The translations under genes and the position numbers were made by a program. Source: Aurantimonas sp036252795 (GTDB lineage: Bacteria; Pseudomonadota; Alphaproteobacteria; Rhizobiales; Rhizobiaceae). From it: DNA of 11,454 bases. The notes under the pieces were generated by a model. That model was not told the origin of the DNA. It ran no database searches and saw nothing but the letters and a program-made list of their open reading frames with translations. Below are positions 1-7,091 of the stretch, piece after piece. The stretch spans positions 1 through 11,454 of the forward strand of contig DASYHY010000295.1 in NCBI GenBank assembly GCA_036252795.1, read 5' to 3'. Position 1 is the stretch's first letter. Each line of letters begins with the position of its first letter.

Positions 1-1527
1 AGCCGCCGGCTTGGCGTTGATCAGGTCCTGCGGCATCACCGTGTCGATCTCGACCGACGACATGCGCTCCTTGATCGCCCGCTCCATGCGCAACAGGCCG
101 ATGCGGTACTGGTTCTCCATGAGCTCGCCGACCGAGCGCACACGGCGATTGCCGAGATTGTCGATGTCGTCGATCTCGCCCTTGCCGTCGCGCAGGTCCA
201 CCAGCGTCCTGACGACGGCGAGGATGTCCTCCTTGCGCAGCACGCGCACGGTGTCCTCGGCGTCGACGTCCAGACGCATGTTCATCTTCACGCGGCCGAC
301 GGCCGAGAGGTCGTAGCGCTCGGCATCGAAGAACAGCGACTTGAACATCGCCTCGGCGGTCTCGATCGTCGGCGGCTCGCCCGGACGCATGACGCGGTAG
401 ATGTCGAAAAGCGCGTCCTGACGGCCTTCGTTCTTGTCCGCCGCCAGCGTGTTGCGGATGTACCCGCCGACATTGACGTGGTCGATGTCGAGCACGGCGA
501 TCTCGACCTGACCCGCGTCGATGAGCACCTTGAGGGTTTTCTCGTCGATCTCGTCGCCGGCCTCGAGATAGACCTCGCCCGTCTGCGGGTCGACGACGTC
601 CTCGGCGAGGTAGTTGCCGTAGAGGTCCTCCTCGCTGGCGCGGAGGGCCTTCACGCCCTTCTCCTGCATCTGGCGAGCCTGGCGCGCGGTGACCTTCTTG
701 CCGGCCTCGACGAGCACTTCGCCGCTATCGGCGTCGATCAGGTCGACGACGGCGCCCTGGCCCCGCACGCGCTCCACCGAGAAGGGCACACGCCAGCCGT
801 TCTTGTCCTTCTCGAACTTCACGATGTCGTAGAAGGTCGACAGGATCTCCTCGCCGTCCATGCCCAGCGCCATCAGCAGCGATGTCACCGGGATCTTGCG
901 GCGACGGTCGATGCGCGCATGGACGATGTCCTTGGCGTCGAACTCGATGTCGAGCCAGGAACCACGATAGGGAATGACGCGCGCCGCGAAGAGCAGCTTG
1001 CCGGACGAATGGCTCTTGCCCTTGTCGTGGTCGAAGAAGACGCCCGGCGAGCGGTGCATCTGGGAGACGATCACGCGCTCGGTGCCGTTGACGATGAAGG
1101 TGCCGTTCGACGTCATGAGCGGCATGTCGCCCATGTAGACGTCCTGCTCCTTGATGTCCTTGATGGACTTCGAGCCGGTGTCCTCGTCGATATCGAACAC
1201 GATCAGGCGCAGTGTCACCTTCAGCGGCGCCGCAAAGGTGAGATCGCGCTGCCGGCACTCCTCGACGTCGAACTTCGGCGCCTCGAACTCGTACTTCACG
1301 AACTCGAGCATGGCCTGGCCCGAGAAGTCGGAGATCGGGAAGACCGACCGGAAAACGGCCTGCAGACCCTCGTCGGCGCGGCCGCCCTTCGGCTCCTCCA
1401 CCATGAGAAACTGATCGTACGAAGCCTTCTGCACCTCGATGAGGTTCGGCATCCGCGCGACTTCGGGAATCGACCCGTAAAACTTGCGCACCCGCCTGCG
1501 ACCGCTAAACGTCGTCGTCTGAGACAT
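1..1527 (-). CDS. rpoB: DNA-directed RNA polymerase subunit beta (N-terminal part, cut by window edge)
   Basis: Beta subunit of RNA polymerase, part of the catalytic core with beta-prime. The frame opens MSQTTTFSGRRRVRKFYGSI, the typical alphaproteobacterial RpoB start. It continues through family signatures such as LIEVQKASYDQF, MTSNGTFIVNGTERVIVSQM and HRSPGVFF, which belong to the protrusion and lobe domains. The 509 visible codons end at MPQDLINAKPAA, about ten residues before the expected FFGSSQL segment, so the rifampicin-resistance cluster is outside the window. I chose the ATG at 1525-1527 because a clear AAGGAG lies at 1533-1538. An in-frame ATG seven codons upstream (1546-1548) has no comparable site and would add residues not usual in the family. 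The gene follows rplL after a 306-base spacer rich in hairpins. Confidence 0.98.
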   Translation of the reverse strand, partial: MSQTTTFSGRRRVRKFYGSIPEVARMPNLIEVQKASYDQFLMVEEPKGGRADEGLQAVFRSVFPISDFSGQAMLEFVKYEFEAPKFDVEECRQRDLTFAAPLKVTLRLIVFDIDEDTGSKSIKDIKEQDVYMGDMPLMTSNGTFIVNGTERVIVSQMHRSPGVFFDHDKGKSHSSGKLLFAARVIPYRGSWLDIEFDAKDIVHARIDRRRKIPVTSLLMALGMDGEEILSTFYDIVKFEKDKNGWRVPFSVERVRGQGAVVDLIDADSGEVLVEAGKKVTARQARQMQEKGVKALRASEEDLYGNYLAEDVVDPQTGEVYLEAGDEIDEKTLKVLIDAGQVEIAVLDIDHVNVGGYIRNTLAADKNEGRQDALFDIYRVMRPGEPPTIETAEAMFKSLFFDAERYDLSAVGRVKMNMRLDVDAEDTVRVLRKEDILAVVRTLVDLRDGKGEIDDIDNLGNRRVRSVGELMENQYRIGLLRMERAIKERMSSVEIDTVMPQDLINAKPAA

Positions 1528-1833
1528 CGTCGCTCCTTCTCGTGACATTGCCCTTGACCGAAGGGCTTCAACTCTTATTCCTCTCCGCCGAGAGGAGCCG
1601 TCGCAGTCCGGACCGGACAAGGCGCGGCCTTGACGAAATACCGGGCGGACCCCCGCGTCTCCGGACGGCTCCCGGGAGCCATCGGGACACGCGCACGCCT
1701 GCACCAGGCAGGCATTGCCGCATCCGGACCGGCGCCACCGGTCCCGCCCGCCCCTGCGGCGAGCACGGAAGGCGGGACGACAAAAGCCGCCCCGCCTACC
1801 GGATTGTGCTTAGGTAACCGCGGCTTGCCGCAG
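1528..1833 (-). promoter_or_regulatory. rplL-rpoB spacer with several hairpins (candidate attenuator / RNA-processing region)
   Basis: This 306-base spacer has no credible gene. Read on the minus strand it holds a series of inverted repeats: 1815-1836, 1771-1796, 1726-1744 (7-bp perfect stem, 5-base loop), 1667-1680 (14-base perfect palindrome GGCTCCCGGGAGCC) and 1579-1596 (7-bp stem, 4-base loop). In E. coli the same spacer carries a partial terminator and an RNase III site that lower rpoBC output relative to rplJL. None of the hairpins here is followed by a proper T-run, so attenuation or processing is an inference from position and structure. Confidence 0.5.
1771..1796 (-). promoter_or_regulatory. 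Strong GC-rich hairpin downstream of rplL
   Basis: On the minus strand an 11-bp stem, with two G-U pairs as RNA, closes on a TTTT loop. It is the most stable-looking structure in the rplL-rpoB spacer. No T-run follows, so a simple Rho-independent terminator is unlikely. A partial attenuator or RNase III substrate fits better. Confidence 0.5.
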
Positions 1834-1836
1834 TTA
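1815..1836 (-). promoter_or_regulatory. Hairpin that includes the rplL stop codon
   Basis: TAACTGCGG, a CAAG loop, then CCGCGGTTA: a 9-bp stem with one G-U pair. The TAA stop codon of rplL forms the first three bases of the stem. It could protect the 3' end of the abundant rplJL message or mark a processing site. That role is inferred from structure alone. Confidence 0.5.
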
Positions 1837-2208
1837 CTTGACTTCGACCGTCGCGCCAGCCTTCTCGAGCTGGTCCTTGATCTTGTCGGCCTCGGCCTTG
1901 TCGACGCCTTCCTTGACGGGCTTCGGCGCGTTGTCGACGAGGTCCTTGGCTTCCTTCAGGCCGAGACCCGTGATCGCGCGGACTTCCTTGATGACGTTGA
2001 TCTTCTGGGCACCCGCGGAAGCGAGGATGACGTTGAACTCCGTCTGCTCCTCGGCAGCCTCGGCCGGAGCCGCACCGCCGGCAGCGGCGACGGCGACGGG
2101 AGCGGCGGCCGACACGCCCCACTTCTCTTCGAGCATCTTCGACAGCTCTGCAGCCTCGAGGACGGTCAGCGTCGAGAGTTCATCAACGATCTTGGCAAGA
2201 TCAGCCAT
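1834..2208 (-). CDS. rplL: 50S ribosomal protein L7/L12
   Basis: Ribosomal stalk protein, present as dimers on L10, which recruits and stimulates translational GTPases. The 124-residue length is normal. Residues 1-30 form the dimerisation/L10-binding domain (MADLAKIVDELSTLTVLEA). An Ala-rich flexible hinge spans about 34-53. The globular C-terminal domain starts near EFNVIL and contains IKEVRAITGLGLKEAKDLV, the helix that contacts GTPase factors. The ATG at 2206-2208 is preceded by AAGGA at 2217-2221, 8 bases away. It lies 51 bases after rplJ and surely shares its transcript. Its stop codon sits inside a hairpin. Confidence 0.99.
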   Translation of the reverse strand: MADLAKIVDELSTLTVLEAAELSKMLEEKWGVSAAAPVAVAAAGGAAPAEAAEEQTEFNVILASAGAQKINVIKEVRAITGLGLKEAKDLVDNAPKPVKEGVDKAEADKIKDQLEKAGATVEVK

Positions 2209-2259
2209 TTTGATTTTCCTTCAGGTTCGAACTTTGAGTTGAGCAGCGAGGAACCCTCC

Positions 2260-2778
2260 TCAGGCCGCCTCGTCCTTCTTGGCATAGGCTCCGAAGACGC
2301 GAGCGAGTTGCCCCGCAGGCGCCTGGAGAACCCCAGCGATGCGCGTGGCCGGCGTATTGATCATGCCGACCAGGCGAGCCCTGAGCTCATCCAGCGACGG
2401 CATGTTGGCCAGGGCCTTCACACCATCCGCATCGAGCGTGGTCTTGCCCATCGCTCCGCCGAGGATCACGAGCTTGTCGTTACCTTTGGCGAAATCGTTG
2501 GAGACCTTGGCCGCCGCCACCGGATCGCTCGAATAAGCGATCAGTGTCTGGCCCTCGAACAAGTTCGAGATGCCTTCGGCGTCCGTGCCTTGAAGAGCGA
2601 TCTTGGCGAGGCGGTTCTTCGCGACTTTGACGGTACCTCCCGCATCGCGCATCTTCGACCGGTAGTCGTTCATATGCGCGACGGTAAGACCGGCATAGTG
2701 GGCCACCACGACCGTTCCCGAGCCCTTGAAGGTCTCTTGAAGCGACGTGACGAATTCGCGTTTTTCCGCTCTGTCCAC
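2260..2778 (-). CDS. rplJ: 50S ribosomal protein L10
   Basis: Stalk-base protein that anchors L7/L12 dimers to 23S rRNA and, in many bacteria, represses its own rplJL message. The product has 172 residues, normal for the family. It begins MDRAEKREFVTSLQ and has the conserved segments VVVAHYAGLTV, MRDAGGTVKVAKNRLAKIA and PSLDELRARLVGMI. The C-terminal helical tail (about 135-172, QAPAGQLARVFGAYAKK) is the part that binds L7/L12. The start codon is GTG (2776-2778), preceded by GGAG at 2786-2789. GTG is supported by MDRAEKRE, the usual N-terminus in alphaproteobacteria. A 362-base leader precedes it. Confidence 0.98.
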   Translation of the reverse strand: MDRAEKREFVTSLQETFKGSGTVVVAHYAGLTVAHMNDYRSKMRDAGGTVKVAKNRLAKIALQGTDAEGISNLFEGQTLIAYSSDPVAAAKVSNDFAKGNDKLVILGGAMGKTTLDADGVKALANMPSLDELRARLVGMINTPATRIAGVLQAPAGQLARVFGAYAKKDEAA

Positions 2779-2832
2779 TGCCTCTCTCCATTTGGCCCCG
2801 ACACCCGAAGGTGCCGCGGCCGGTTGCCTTTT

Positions 2833-2855
2833 GCCGCCCGGACCATCCGGGCGAC
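2833..2855 (-). promoter_or_regulatory. Hairpin in the rplJ leader
   Basis: A 10-bp stem with one G-U pair closes on a 3-base TGG loop, followed by AAAAGG on the minus strand. It lies about 55 bases before the rplJ start, where an element controlling access to the start site would sit. Confidence 0.5.
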
Positions 2856-2999
2856 GCTCGGAGATCCTGTCCCCTCGGCCTGCCCGGCCGGTTCATGGAA
2901 CCGACAGGCGACTCAAGGCATTCGGAGGTTCGAACCGAAGAACCGGACATGCCGGAAAATTCGGAACTCCCCGTCTCATGAGGGCTATCTGACGATTAT

Positions 3000-3019
3000 G
3001 ACGGGTCTTCAGACCCGTC
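3000..3019 (-). terminator. Perfect 8-bp hairpin after rplA (possible weak terminator or leader element)
   Basis: GACGGGTC, a TGAA loop, then GACCCGTC on the minus strand, followed by ATAAT. The stem is perfect but the following tract is only partly T/A. It could be a leaky terminator separating rplKA from rplJL, or one arm of the L10 leader. Confidence 0.35.
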
Positions 3020-3140
3020 GCCCCACAATCTCGGACAGGCATTCAGGGAGCCCCGGAGAACTCCCACGCGCCGGGACGTGCCCGGAACCTTTGTGTTGGT
3101 GAACGCCGCATATAGGGGCGGCGCCACCGAATTGAAAGCC

Positions 3141-3842
<702 letters not shown>

Positions 3843-3846
3843 CGTC

Positions 3847-4275
3847 TCAACCCACCACTTCAAGGCCCATGGAGCGGGCAGAGCCCTCGATCATCGCCAT
3901 CGCCGCGTCCAGATTGTTCGCGTTGAGGTCCTGCAGCTTCTTCTCGGCGATCTCGCGCACCTGGTCGCGGGTCACCGAACCGGCGGTTGCCTTGCCCGGG
4001 GTCTGCGATCCCTTCGACAGGCTCGCCGCCTTCTTGAGGAAGTAGCTGACCGGCGGGGTCTTCATGACGAAGGTGAAGGACTTGTCCTGGTAGTAGGTGA
4101 TGACCACCGGAACCGGCTGACCCTTCTCCTGGTCCTGCGTCTGCGCGTTGAACGCCTTGCAGAATTCCATGATGTTCACGCCACGCTGACCGAGCGCGGG
4201 TCCGATCGGCGGGGACGGCGTCGCCGAACCTGCCGGGACCTGCAGCTTCAGCTGGCCCTGGATTTTCTTAGCCAT
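3847..4275 (-). CDS. rplK: 50S ribosomal protein L11
   Basis: Protein of the GTPase-associated centre of the 50S subunit, binding 23S rRNA with the L10 stalk base. The 142-residue length is standard. The N-terminal domain shows the Pro-rich PAGSATPSPPIGPALGQRGVN segment (target of thiopeptide antibiotics together with rRNA), then IMEFCKAFNAQT. The C-terminal RNA-binding domain carries PPVSYFLKKA and GSVTRDQVREIAEKK. The ATG at 4273-4275 follows AGGA by about six bases. It is the first gene of the rplK-rplA pair, behind a structured 140-base spacer after nusG. Confidence 0.99.
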   Translation of the reverse strand: MAKKIQGQLKLQVPAGSATPSPPIGPALGQRGVNIMEFCKAFNAQTQDQEKGQPVPVVITYYQDKSFTFVMKTPPVSYFLKKAASLSKGSQTPGKATAGSVTRDQVREIAEKKLQDLNANNLDAAMAMIEGSARSMGLEVVG

Positions 4276-4298
4276 TGGTTCCTGCTTTCGTTTCTGGC

Positions 4299-4328
4299 GC
4301 CGGACGCCGCCACGGCGACGCTTCCGGC
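4299..4328 (-). promoter_or_regulatory. Bulged hairpin before rplK: candidate L1 feedback site
   Basis: On the minus strand GCCGGA pairs with TCCGGC, then a 2-base AG bulge, then CGTCGC pairs with GCGGCG (one G-U) around a CGTG loop. Known L1 sites in rplK leaders are two short helices separated by an asymmetric loop, mimicking the 23S L1 site. The layout and position, 24 bases before the rplK start, fit. The exact L1-contact consensus was not checked. Confidence 0.45.
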
Positions 4329-4397
4329 AACTTTTCTGCAGTTGGCGCGGTGCGGCATCGTCGGCCGGCTAAGCCTCGATGCCTCCCGCGCCGGGAC

Positions 4398-4411
4398 CGG
4401 GCCGAAGCCCG
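4398..4411 (-). terminator. Short UUCG-tetraloop hairpin after nusG
   Basis: CGGGC-TTCG-GCCCG on the minus strand: a 5-bp GC stem with the very stable UUCG tetraloop, four bases after the nusG stop codon. No T-run follows, so it is more likely a 3'-end protection or processing element than a full terminator. Confidence 0.4.
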
Positions 4412-4415
4412 ACGA

Positions 4416-4946
4416 TCAGACCTTCTCGACCTGACCGAATTCGAGATCGACGGGCGTGGCGCGGCCGAAGATCGAGACCTCGACCTTGAGCCGCGTGCGC
4501 TCCTGATCGACTTCCTGGACCACACCGTTGAAAGAGGCGAAGGGGCCGTCCGACACCCGGACGTTCTCGCCGATATCGAACGAGATCGTCGGCTTCGGCC
4601 GCTCGACGCCGTCCTGGACCTGCGTCAGGATCTGCTCCGCTTCCCGGTCGGAGATCGGCACCGGCCGATTGTCCGGACCGAGGAACCCGGTGACCCGCGG
4701 CGTGTTCTTGATCATCGAGAACACCGCGTCGGTCAGGTCGGCCTTGACGAGCACGTAACCCGGGAAGAACTTCCTCTCGGCATCGACCTTGCGGCCGCGA
4801 CGGACCTCGACGACCTTCTCGGTCGGGACGAGGATCTTCTCGAACTTGTCGGAGAGCCCCTTCTGCCGGGCCTGCTCCTCGATCGATTCCGCGACCTTCT
4901 TCTCGAAGTTCGAGTAGGCGTGGACGATGTACCAGCGGGCGGTCAT
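4416..4946 (-). CDS. nusG: Transcription termination/antitermination factor NusG
   Basis: NusG binds RNA polymerase, suppresses pausing, couples to Rho and to the ribosome. The 176-residue product has the NGN domain at about residues 1-115 (RWYIVHAYSNFEKKVAESI, KFFPGYVLVKADL, TPRVTGFLG) and the C-terminal KOW domain (VRVSDGPFASFNGVVQEVD). The ATG at 4944-4946 is the only usable start: the frame is closed by TAA a few codons upstream. The best ribosome-binding sequence, AGGAG at 4960-4964, sits 13 bases away, longer than usual. It follows secE by 30 bases, the near-universal secE-nusG pairing. Confidence 0.98.
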   Translation of the reverse strand: MTARWYIVHAYSNFEKKVAESIEEQARQKGLSDKFEKILVPTEKVVEVRRGRKVDAERKFFPGYVLVKADLTDAVFSMIKNTPRVTGFLGPDNRPVPISDREAEQILTQVQDGVERPKPTISFDIGENVRVSDGPFASFNGVVQEVDQERTRLKVEVSIFGRATPVDLEFGQVEKV

Positions 4947-4976
4947 GATACTGAAATTACTCCTGCGATGCTGGCG

Positions 4977-5174
4977 TCAGACGTCGACATTCATGATCAA
5001 CCCGACCAGATAGCCGAGGGCCTGGTCGGCAATGAAGAAGAACGCCGCGGCAAAAGCCACCATCACGAACACCATGATCGTCGAGATCAGCGTCTCCCGC
5101 CGGGTCGGCCAGGTGACCTTTGCAGTCTCGGCTCGTACCTGCTGGAGAAAGGTGAAGGGATTGGTCTTGGCCAT
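4977..5174 (-). CDS. secE: Preprotein translocase subunit SecE
   Basis: Small clamp subunit of the SecYEG channel in the inner membrane. The 65-residue, single-membrane-span form is typical of alphaproteobacteria. Residues 1-30 hold the conserved amphipathic region QQVRAETAKVTWPTRRET. A hydrophobic span follows at about 31-50 (STIMVFVMVAFAAAFFFIA). The frame is open 27 codons further upstream, but that extension is not family-like and overlaps the putative promoter, so I start at the ATG 5172-5174. The ribosome-binding site is weak. A hairpin ends 18 bases before the start. Confidence 0.95.
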   Translation of the reverse strand: MAKTNPFTFLQQVRAETAKVTWPTRRETLISTIMVFVMVAFAAAFFFIADQALGYLVGLIMNVDV

Positions 5175-5192
5175 GCACCGCTCATAGCTAAA

Positions 5193-5224
5193 GCGCGTGA
5201 AGGCCGAAAGGCAGCCCCACGCGC
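5193..5224 (-). promoter_or_regulatory. Hairpin in the secE 5' leader
   Basis: GCGCGTG pairs perfectly with CACGCGC (7 bp) around an 18-base loop that can form a small inner stem. It would lie in the first part of the secE transcript if the promoter at 5243-5271 is used. Function unknown. Confidence 0.35.
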
Positions 5225-5242
5225 CACGTCTCTGTGAAAATC

Positions 5243-5271
5243 CATTTAACCGCACTCGACATGATTCACAA
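5243..5271 (-). promoter_or_regulatory. Promoter-like element before secE
   Basis: On the minus strand TTGTGA (-35), 17 bases, TAAATG (-10). Transcription would start near 5236, leaving about 60 bases before secE. It would serve the secE-nusG-rplKA genes independently of tRNA-Trp. Spacing is ideal and hexamers are partial matches to the housekeeping sigma consensus. Confidence 0.45.
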
Positions 5272-5319
5272 GCCCGGATGCGTGGCTTTCATGTAAACGG
5301 GACAAGGCGGACGAGGGCG

Positions 5320-5395
<76 letters not shown>

Positions 5396-5405
5396 TCGTG
5401 CGGTC

Positions 5406-5434
5406 CGAATATCGCCTCGCGCCAGGAACTGCAA
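5406..5434 (-). promoter_or_regulatory. Promoter-like element for tRNA-Trp
   Basis: On the minus strand TTGCAG (-35), 17 bases, TATTCG (-10), placing the start a few bases before the mature 5' end at 5395. The short leader is typical for stable-RNA genes. It also suggests that tRNA-Trp no longer depends on tuf-proximal transcription. Confidence 0.5.
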
Positions 5435-5474
5435 CAGCGATTTTAGCGAGGCTCGCCGACTGGGTTCCCGTGGC

Positions 5475-5512
5475 GACACGGCTGCCATGAAGAGCTTGGT
5501 GCCACCCGTGTC
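5475..5512. repeat. Inverted repeat between tRNA-Trp and the HAD gene
   Basis: GACACGG and CCGTGTC form a perfect 7-bp pair with a 24-base centre, in the divergent spacer between the tRNA-Trp promoter and the plus-strand operon. It may be a chance fold or a binding site. The rest of this spacer (5396-5635) holds only the two promoter-like elements. Confidence 0.25.
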
Positions 5513-5551
5513 CGCGACCTCGCGACCCGCGGCGCCCCGCGCCAGTTTGCA

Positions 5552-5581
5552 TTGGACACCCTCAAGTCGGATCGCTACATC
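5552..5581 (+). promoter_or_regulatory. Weak promoter-like element for the plus-strand glycan operon
   Basis: TTGGAC (-35), 18 bases, TACATC (-10), about 55 bases before the HAD start. Hexamer matches are modest. It is the best candidate in the divergent spacer. Confidence 0.3.
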
Positions 5582-5635
5582 CGCCGCGGCAGGGTTCGGA
5601 CCGCAGCCGGCCGCCAGATGATACCGGAGGTGGCC

Positions 5636-6274
5636 ATGGACTTGACCACGGTGAGACGGCCAAAGTCGCTCATCCTGTTCGACCTAGACGGCGTGATCCT
5701 CGATTCGCGTCGGAACATGGAGATCGCCTGGAGCCGCGTTCGAGAGGAACTGGGGATCGCCCTGCCCTTCGATGCCTATTTCTCGGAGATCGGGCGGCCC
5801 TTCCCAGATGTCATGGCGCGGCTTGGGCTCGGCAATTCAGCCAGCGCCATCGAGCGAGTGTTCCGCCGGGCTTCCAGCCAATCGCTGCACGAGACACCTC
5901 TCTTCGAGGGCATCGACAAGATGCTGTCGATGCTCTCGGAATACGGCCGGCAACTCGGCATCGTGACATCGAAGGATGCGGCGCGTACCGAACTCGTCCT
6001 TGACCGCCTGCCGGTCGGCTTCGCCGTGGTGATGACGCCGCGTGACGGGCTGCGGGGCAAGCCGGCGCCCGACCACCTCCTGTTTGCGATGGCCCGCTGC
6101 AACGTCGACCCGTCGGACACGGTCTTCATCGGCGACATGGATTCCGATGCCGAGGCGGCCCGACGGGCGCGTGTCGACTACGTTCATGTCGACTGGGGAT
6201 ACGGCGCCCGGCCGGCCGGCTGCCTCTTCGCGGCCAAAGCGCCGAGCGATCTCCAGACATTCCTGCTCAGTTGA
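5636..6274 (+). CDS. HAD-family phosphatase (Gph-like)
   Basis: Cytoplasmic haloacid-dehalogenase-type hydrolase of 212 residues. The motifs are complete: motif I FDLDGVILDS (nucleophile D16, acid D18), motif II VTSK at 110-113, motif III lysine in GKPAPD (K142), and motif IV GDMDSD (D167, D171). The helical insert after motif I (about 22-95) is a C1-type cap, as in phosphoglycolate phosphatases. Small phosphorylated metabolites are the likely substrates. I start at the ATG 5636-5638 because GGAGGT lies just before it (5626-5631); the frame is open further upstream without such a site. The kdsB-like gene follows after 11 bases, so the substrate may be a sugar phosphate of the same pathway, for example the 8-phosphate of Kdo in place of KdsC. 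That pathway link is inference. Confidence 0.85.
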   Translation: MDLTTVRRPKSLILFDLDGVILDSRRNMEIAWSRVREELGIALPFDAYFSEIGRPFPDVMARLGLGNSASAIERVFRRASSQSLHETPLFEGIDKMLSMLSEYGRQLGIVTSKDAARTELVLDRLPVGFAVVMTPRDGLRGKPAPDHLLFAMARCNVDPSDTVFIGDMDSDAEAARRARVDYVHVDWGYGARPAGCLFAAKAPSDLQTFLLS

Positions 6275-6285
6275 GGACTCACATC

Positions 6286-7026
6286 ATGGCCCCGCGTATC
6301 GTCGCCGTCATTCCCTGCCGTTTCGGCGCGTCCCGCTTTCCGGGCAAGCCGATCGCCGACATCAACGGCAAGCCGATGCTCTGGCACGTCTACCAGCAGA
6401 CGATCGTCGCCGAGGGTATCGATGCCGCAACGATCGCTACCGATGACGACCGAATCCGCAAGGTGTGCGAGATACTCGATCTGCCGGTGCTGATGACTCG
6501 CAGTGACCACGCGTCCGGCACGGATCGCGTGGCCGAATGCTCCGCACGCCTTGACGCGGATATCATCGTCAACGTCCAGGGAGACGAGCCGATGATCGAG
6601 CCGGAGGCGATCGCGCGTGTCGCCCGGGCCATCGCTGCCTGCGACGACCCGAATGTCCAGGCTTCCAACGGCTACAACGAAATTGCCTCGCCCTCCGATG
6701 CGATCGACACGAACGTGGTCAAGGTGGTCATGACCACGACGGGCCTGGCGATGGCCTATTCGCGGCTGCCGATCCCATATCCGAAGGGGGGCGCCGTCCG
6801 ACATCTTCGCCAGCTTGGCCTCTATGCCTTTCGTCGCGAAGGGCTGGAACGCTTCGCCGCGTTGCGGCCTGGCCCGCTGGAGCAGGCCGAGGGGGTCGAG
6901 ATGCTGCGCTTCGTGGAGCACGGCTACGGCGTCCAGATGGTACAGGTGCCGAACGACGAAGGAATCCCGGTCGACACGCCGGCCGATCTCGACCGTGTCC
7001 GCACGCTCATGGCCGGCCATCGTTGA
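6286..7026 (+). CDS. kdsB: CMP-sugar synthetase, 3-deoxy-manno-octulosonate cytidylyltransferase (KdsB) family
   Basis: Transfers CMP from CTP to Kdo or a related 3-deoxy-ulosonic acid, giving the activated donor for lipopolysaccharide or capsule synthesis; cytoplasmic. The 246-residue length matches the family. CTP-binding motif: IPCRFGASRFPGKP (9-22). Further motifs: ATDDDRI (51-57), SGTDRVAE (77-84), NVQGDEP (96-102, metal ligand D100) and VDTPADLDRV (229-238, metal ligand D230). Two differences from typical KdsB: SRFPGKP for the usual TRLPGKP, and RQLGLY (175-180) where most have R-H-I-G-I/L-Y. The start ATG 6286 has GAGGA at 6273-6277, overlapping the HAD stop codon. An in-frame TTG at 6271 is less likely. 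It may be the housekeeping KdsB or a locus-specific paralogue; the window cannot tell. Confidence 0.88.
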   Translation: MAPRIVAVIPCRFGASRFPGKPIADINGKPMLWHVYQQTIVAEGIDAATIATDDDRIRKVCEILDLPVLMTRSDHASGTDRVAECSARLDADIIVNVQGDEPMIEPEAIARVARAIAACDDPNVQASNGYNEIASPSDAIDTNVVKVVMTTTGLAMAYSRLPIPYPKGGAVRHLRQLGLYAFRREGLERFAALRPGPLEQAEGVEMLRFVEHGYGVQMVQVPNDEGIPVDTPADLDRVRTLMAGHR

Positions 7027-7091
7027 TCGCGCCCGGACTCGCGCCACGTCGCTGCGCACCGGACGACAGTACAGAGGCAGGAGCACGATCC

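Larger units (their letters stand above)
2779..3140 (-). promoter_or_regulatory. rplA-rplJ spacer: candidate L10 leader
   Basis: I see no gene in these 362 bases. On the minus strand they hold several hairpins: 3104-3123 (6-bp stem), 3000-3019, 2921-2939, 2889-2903 and 2833-2855. The L10(L12)4 complex is known to bind a structured rplJ leader and repress translation (L10 leader family). Position and structure fit, but I have not matched a kink-turn consensus. A weak promoter-like pair (TTTCAA, 17 bases, TATATG; 3109-3137) would give rplJ its own start. Confidence 0.55.

Noticed and set aside
478..1545. 355-codon open frame on the plus strand
   Set aside because: It lies antisense to rpoB, whose protein sequence is unmistakable. 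High GC content keeps opposite-strand frames open; the product has no recognisable domain.
3000..3019. Full Rho-independent terminator between rplA and rplJ
   Set aside because: The stem is perfect but no T-run follows, and rplJL are usually co-transcribed with rplKA; kept only as a possible weak terminator.
1630..3102. 490-codon open frame on the plus strand across rplL and rplJ
   Set aside because: It is the mirror of two certain ribosomal protein genes and their leaders, rich in Arg/Gly with no domain.
6271..6285. TTG start for the kdsB-like gene overlapping the HAD stop
   Set aside because: The ATG at 6286 has GAGGA at good spacing and gives the normal KdsB N-terminus.
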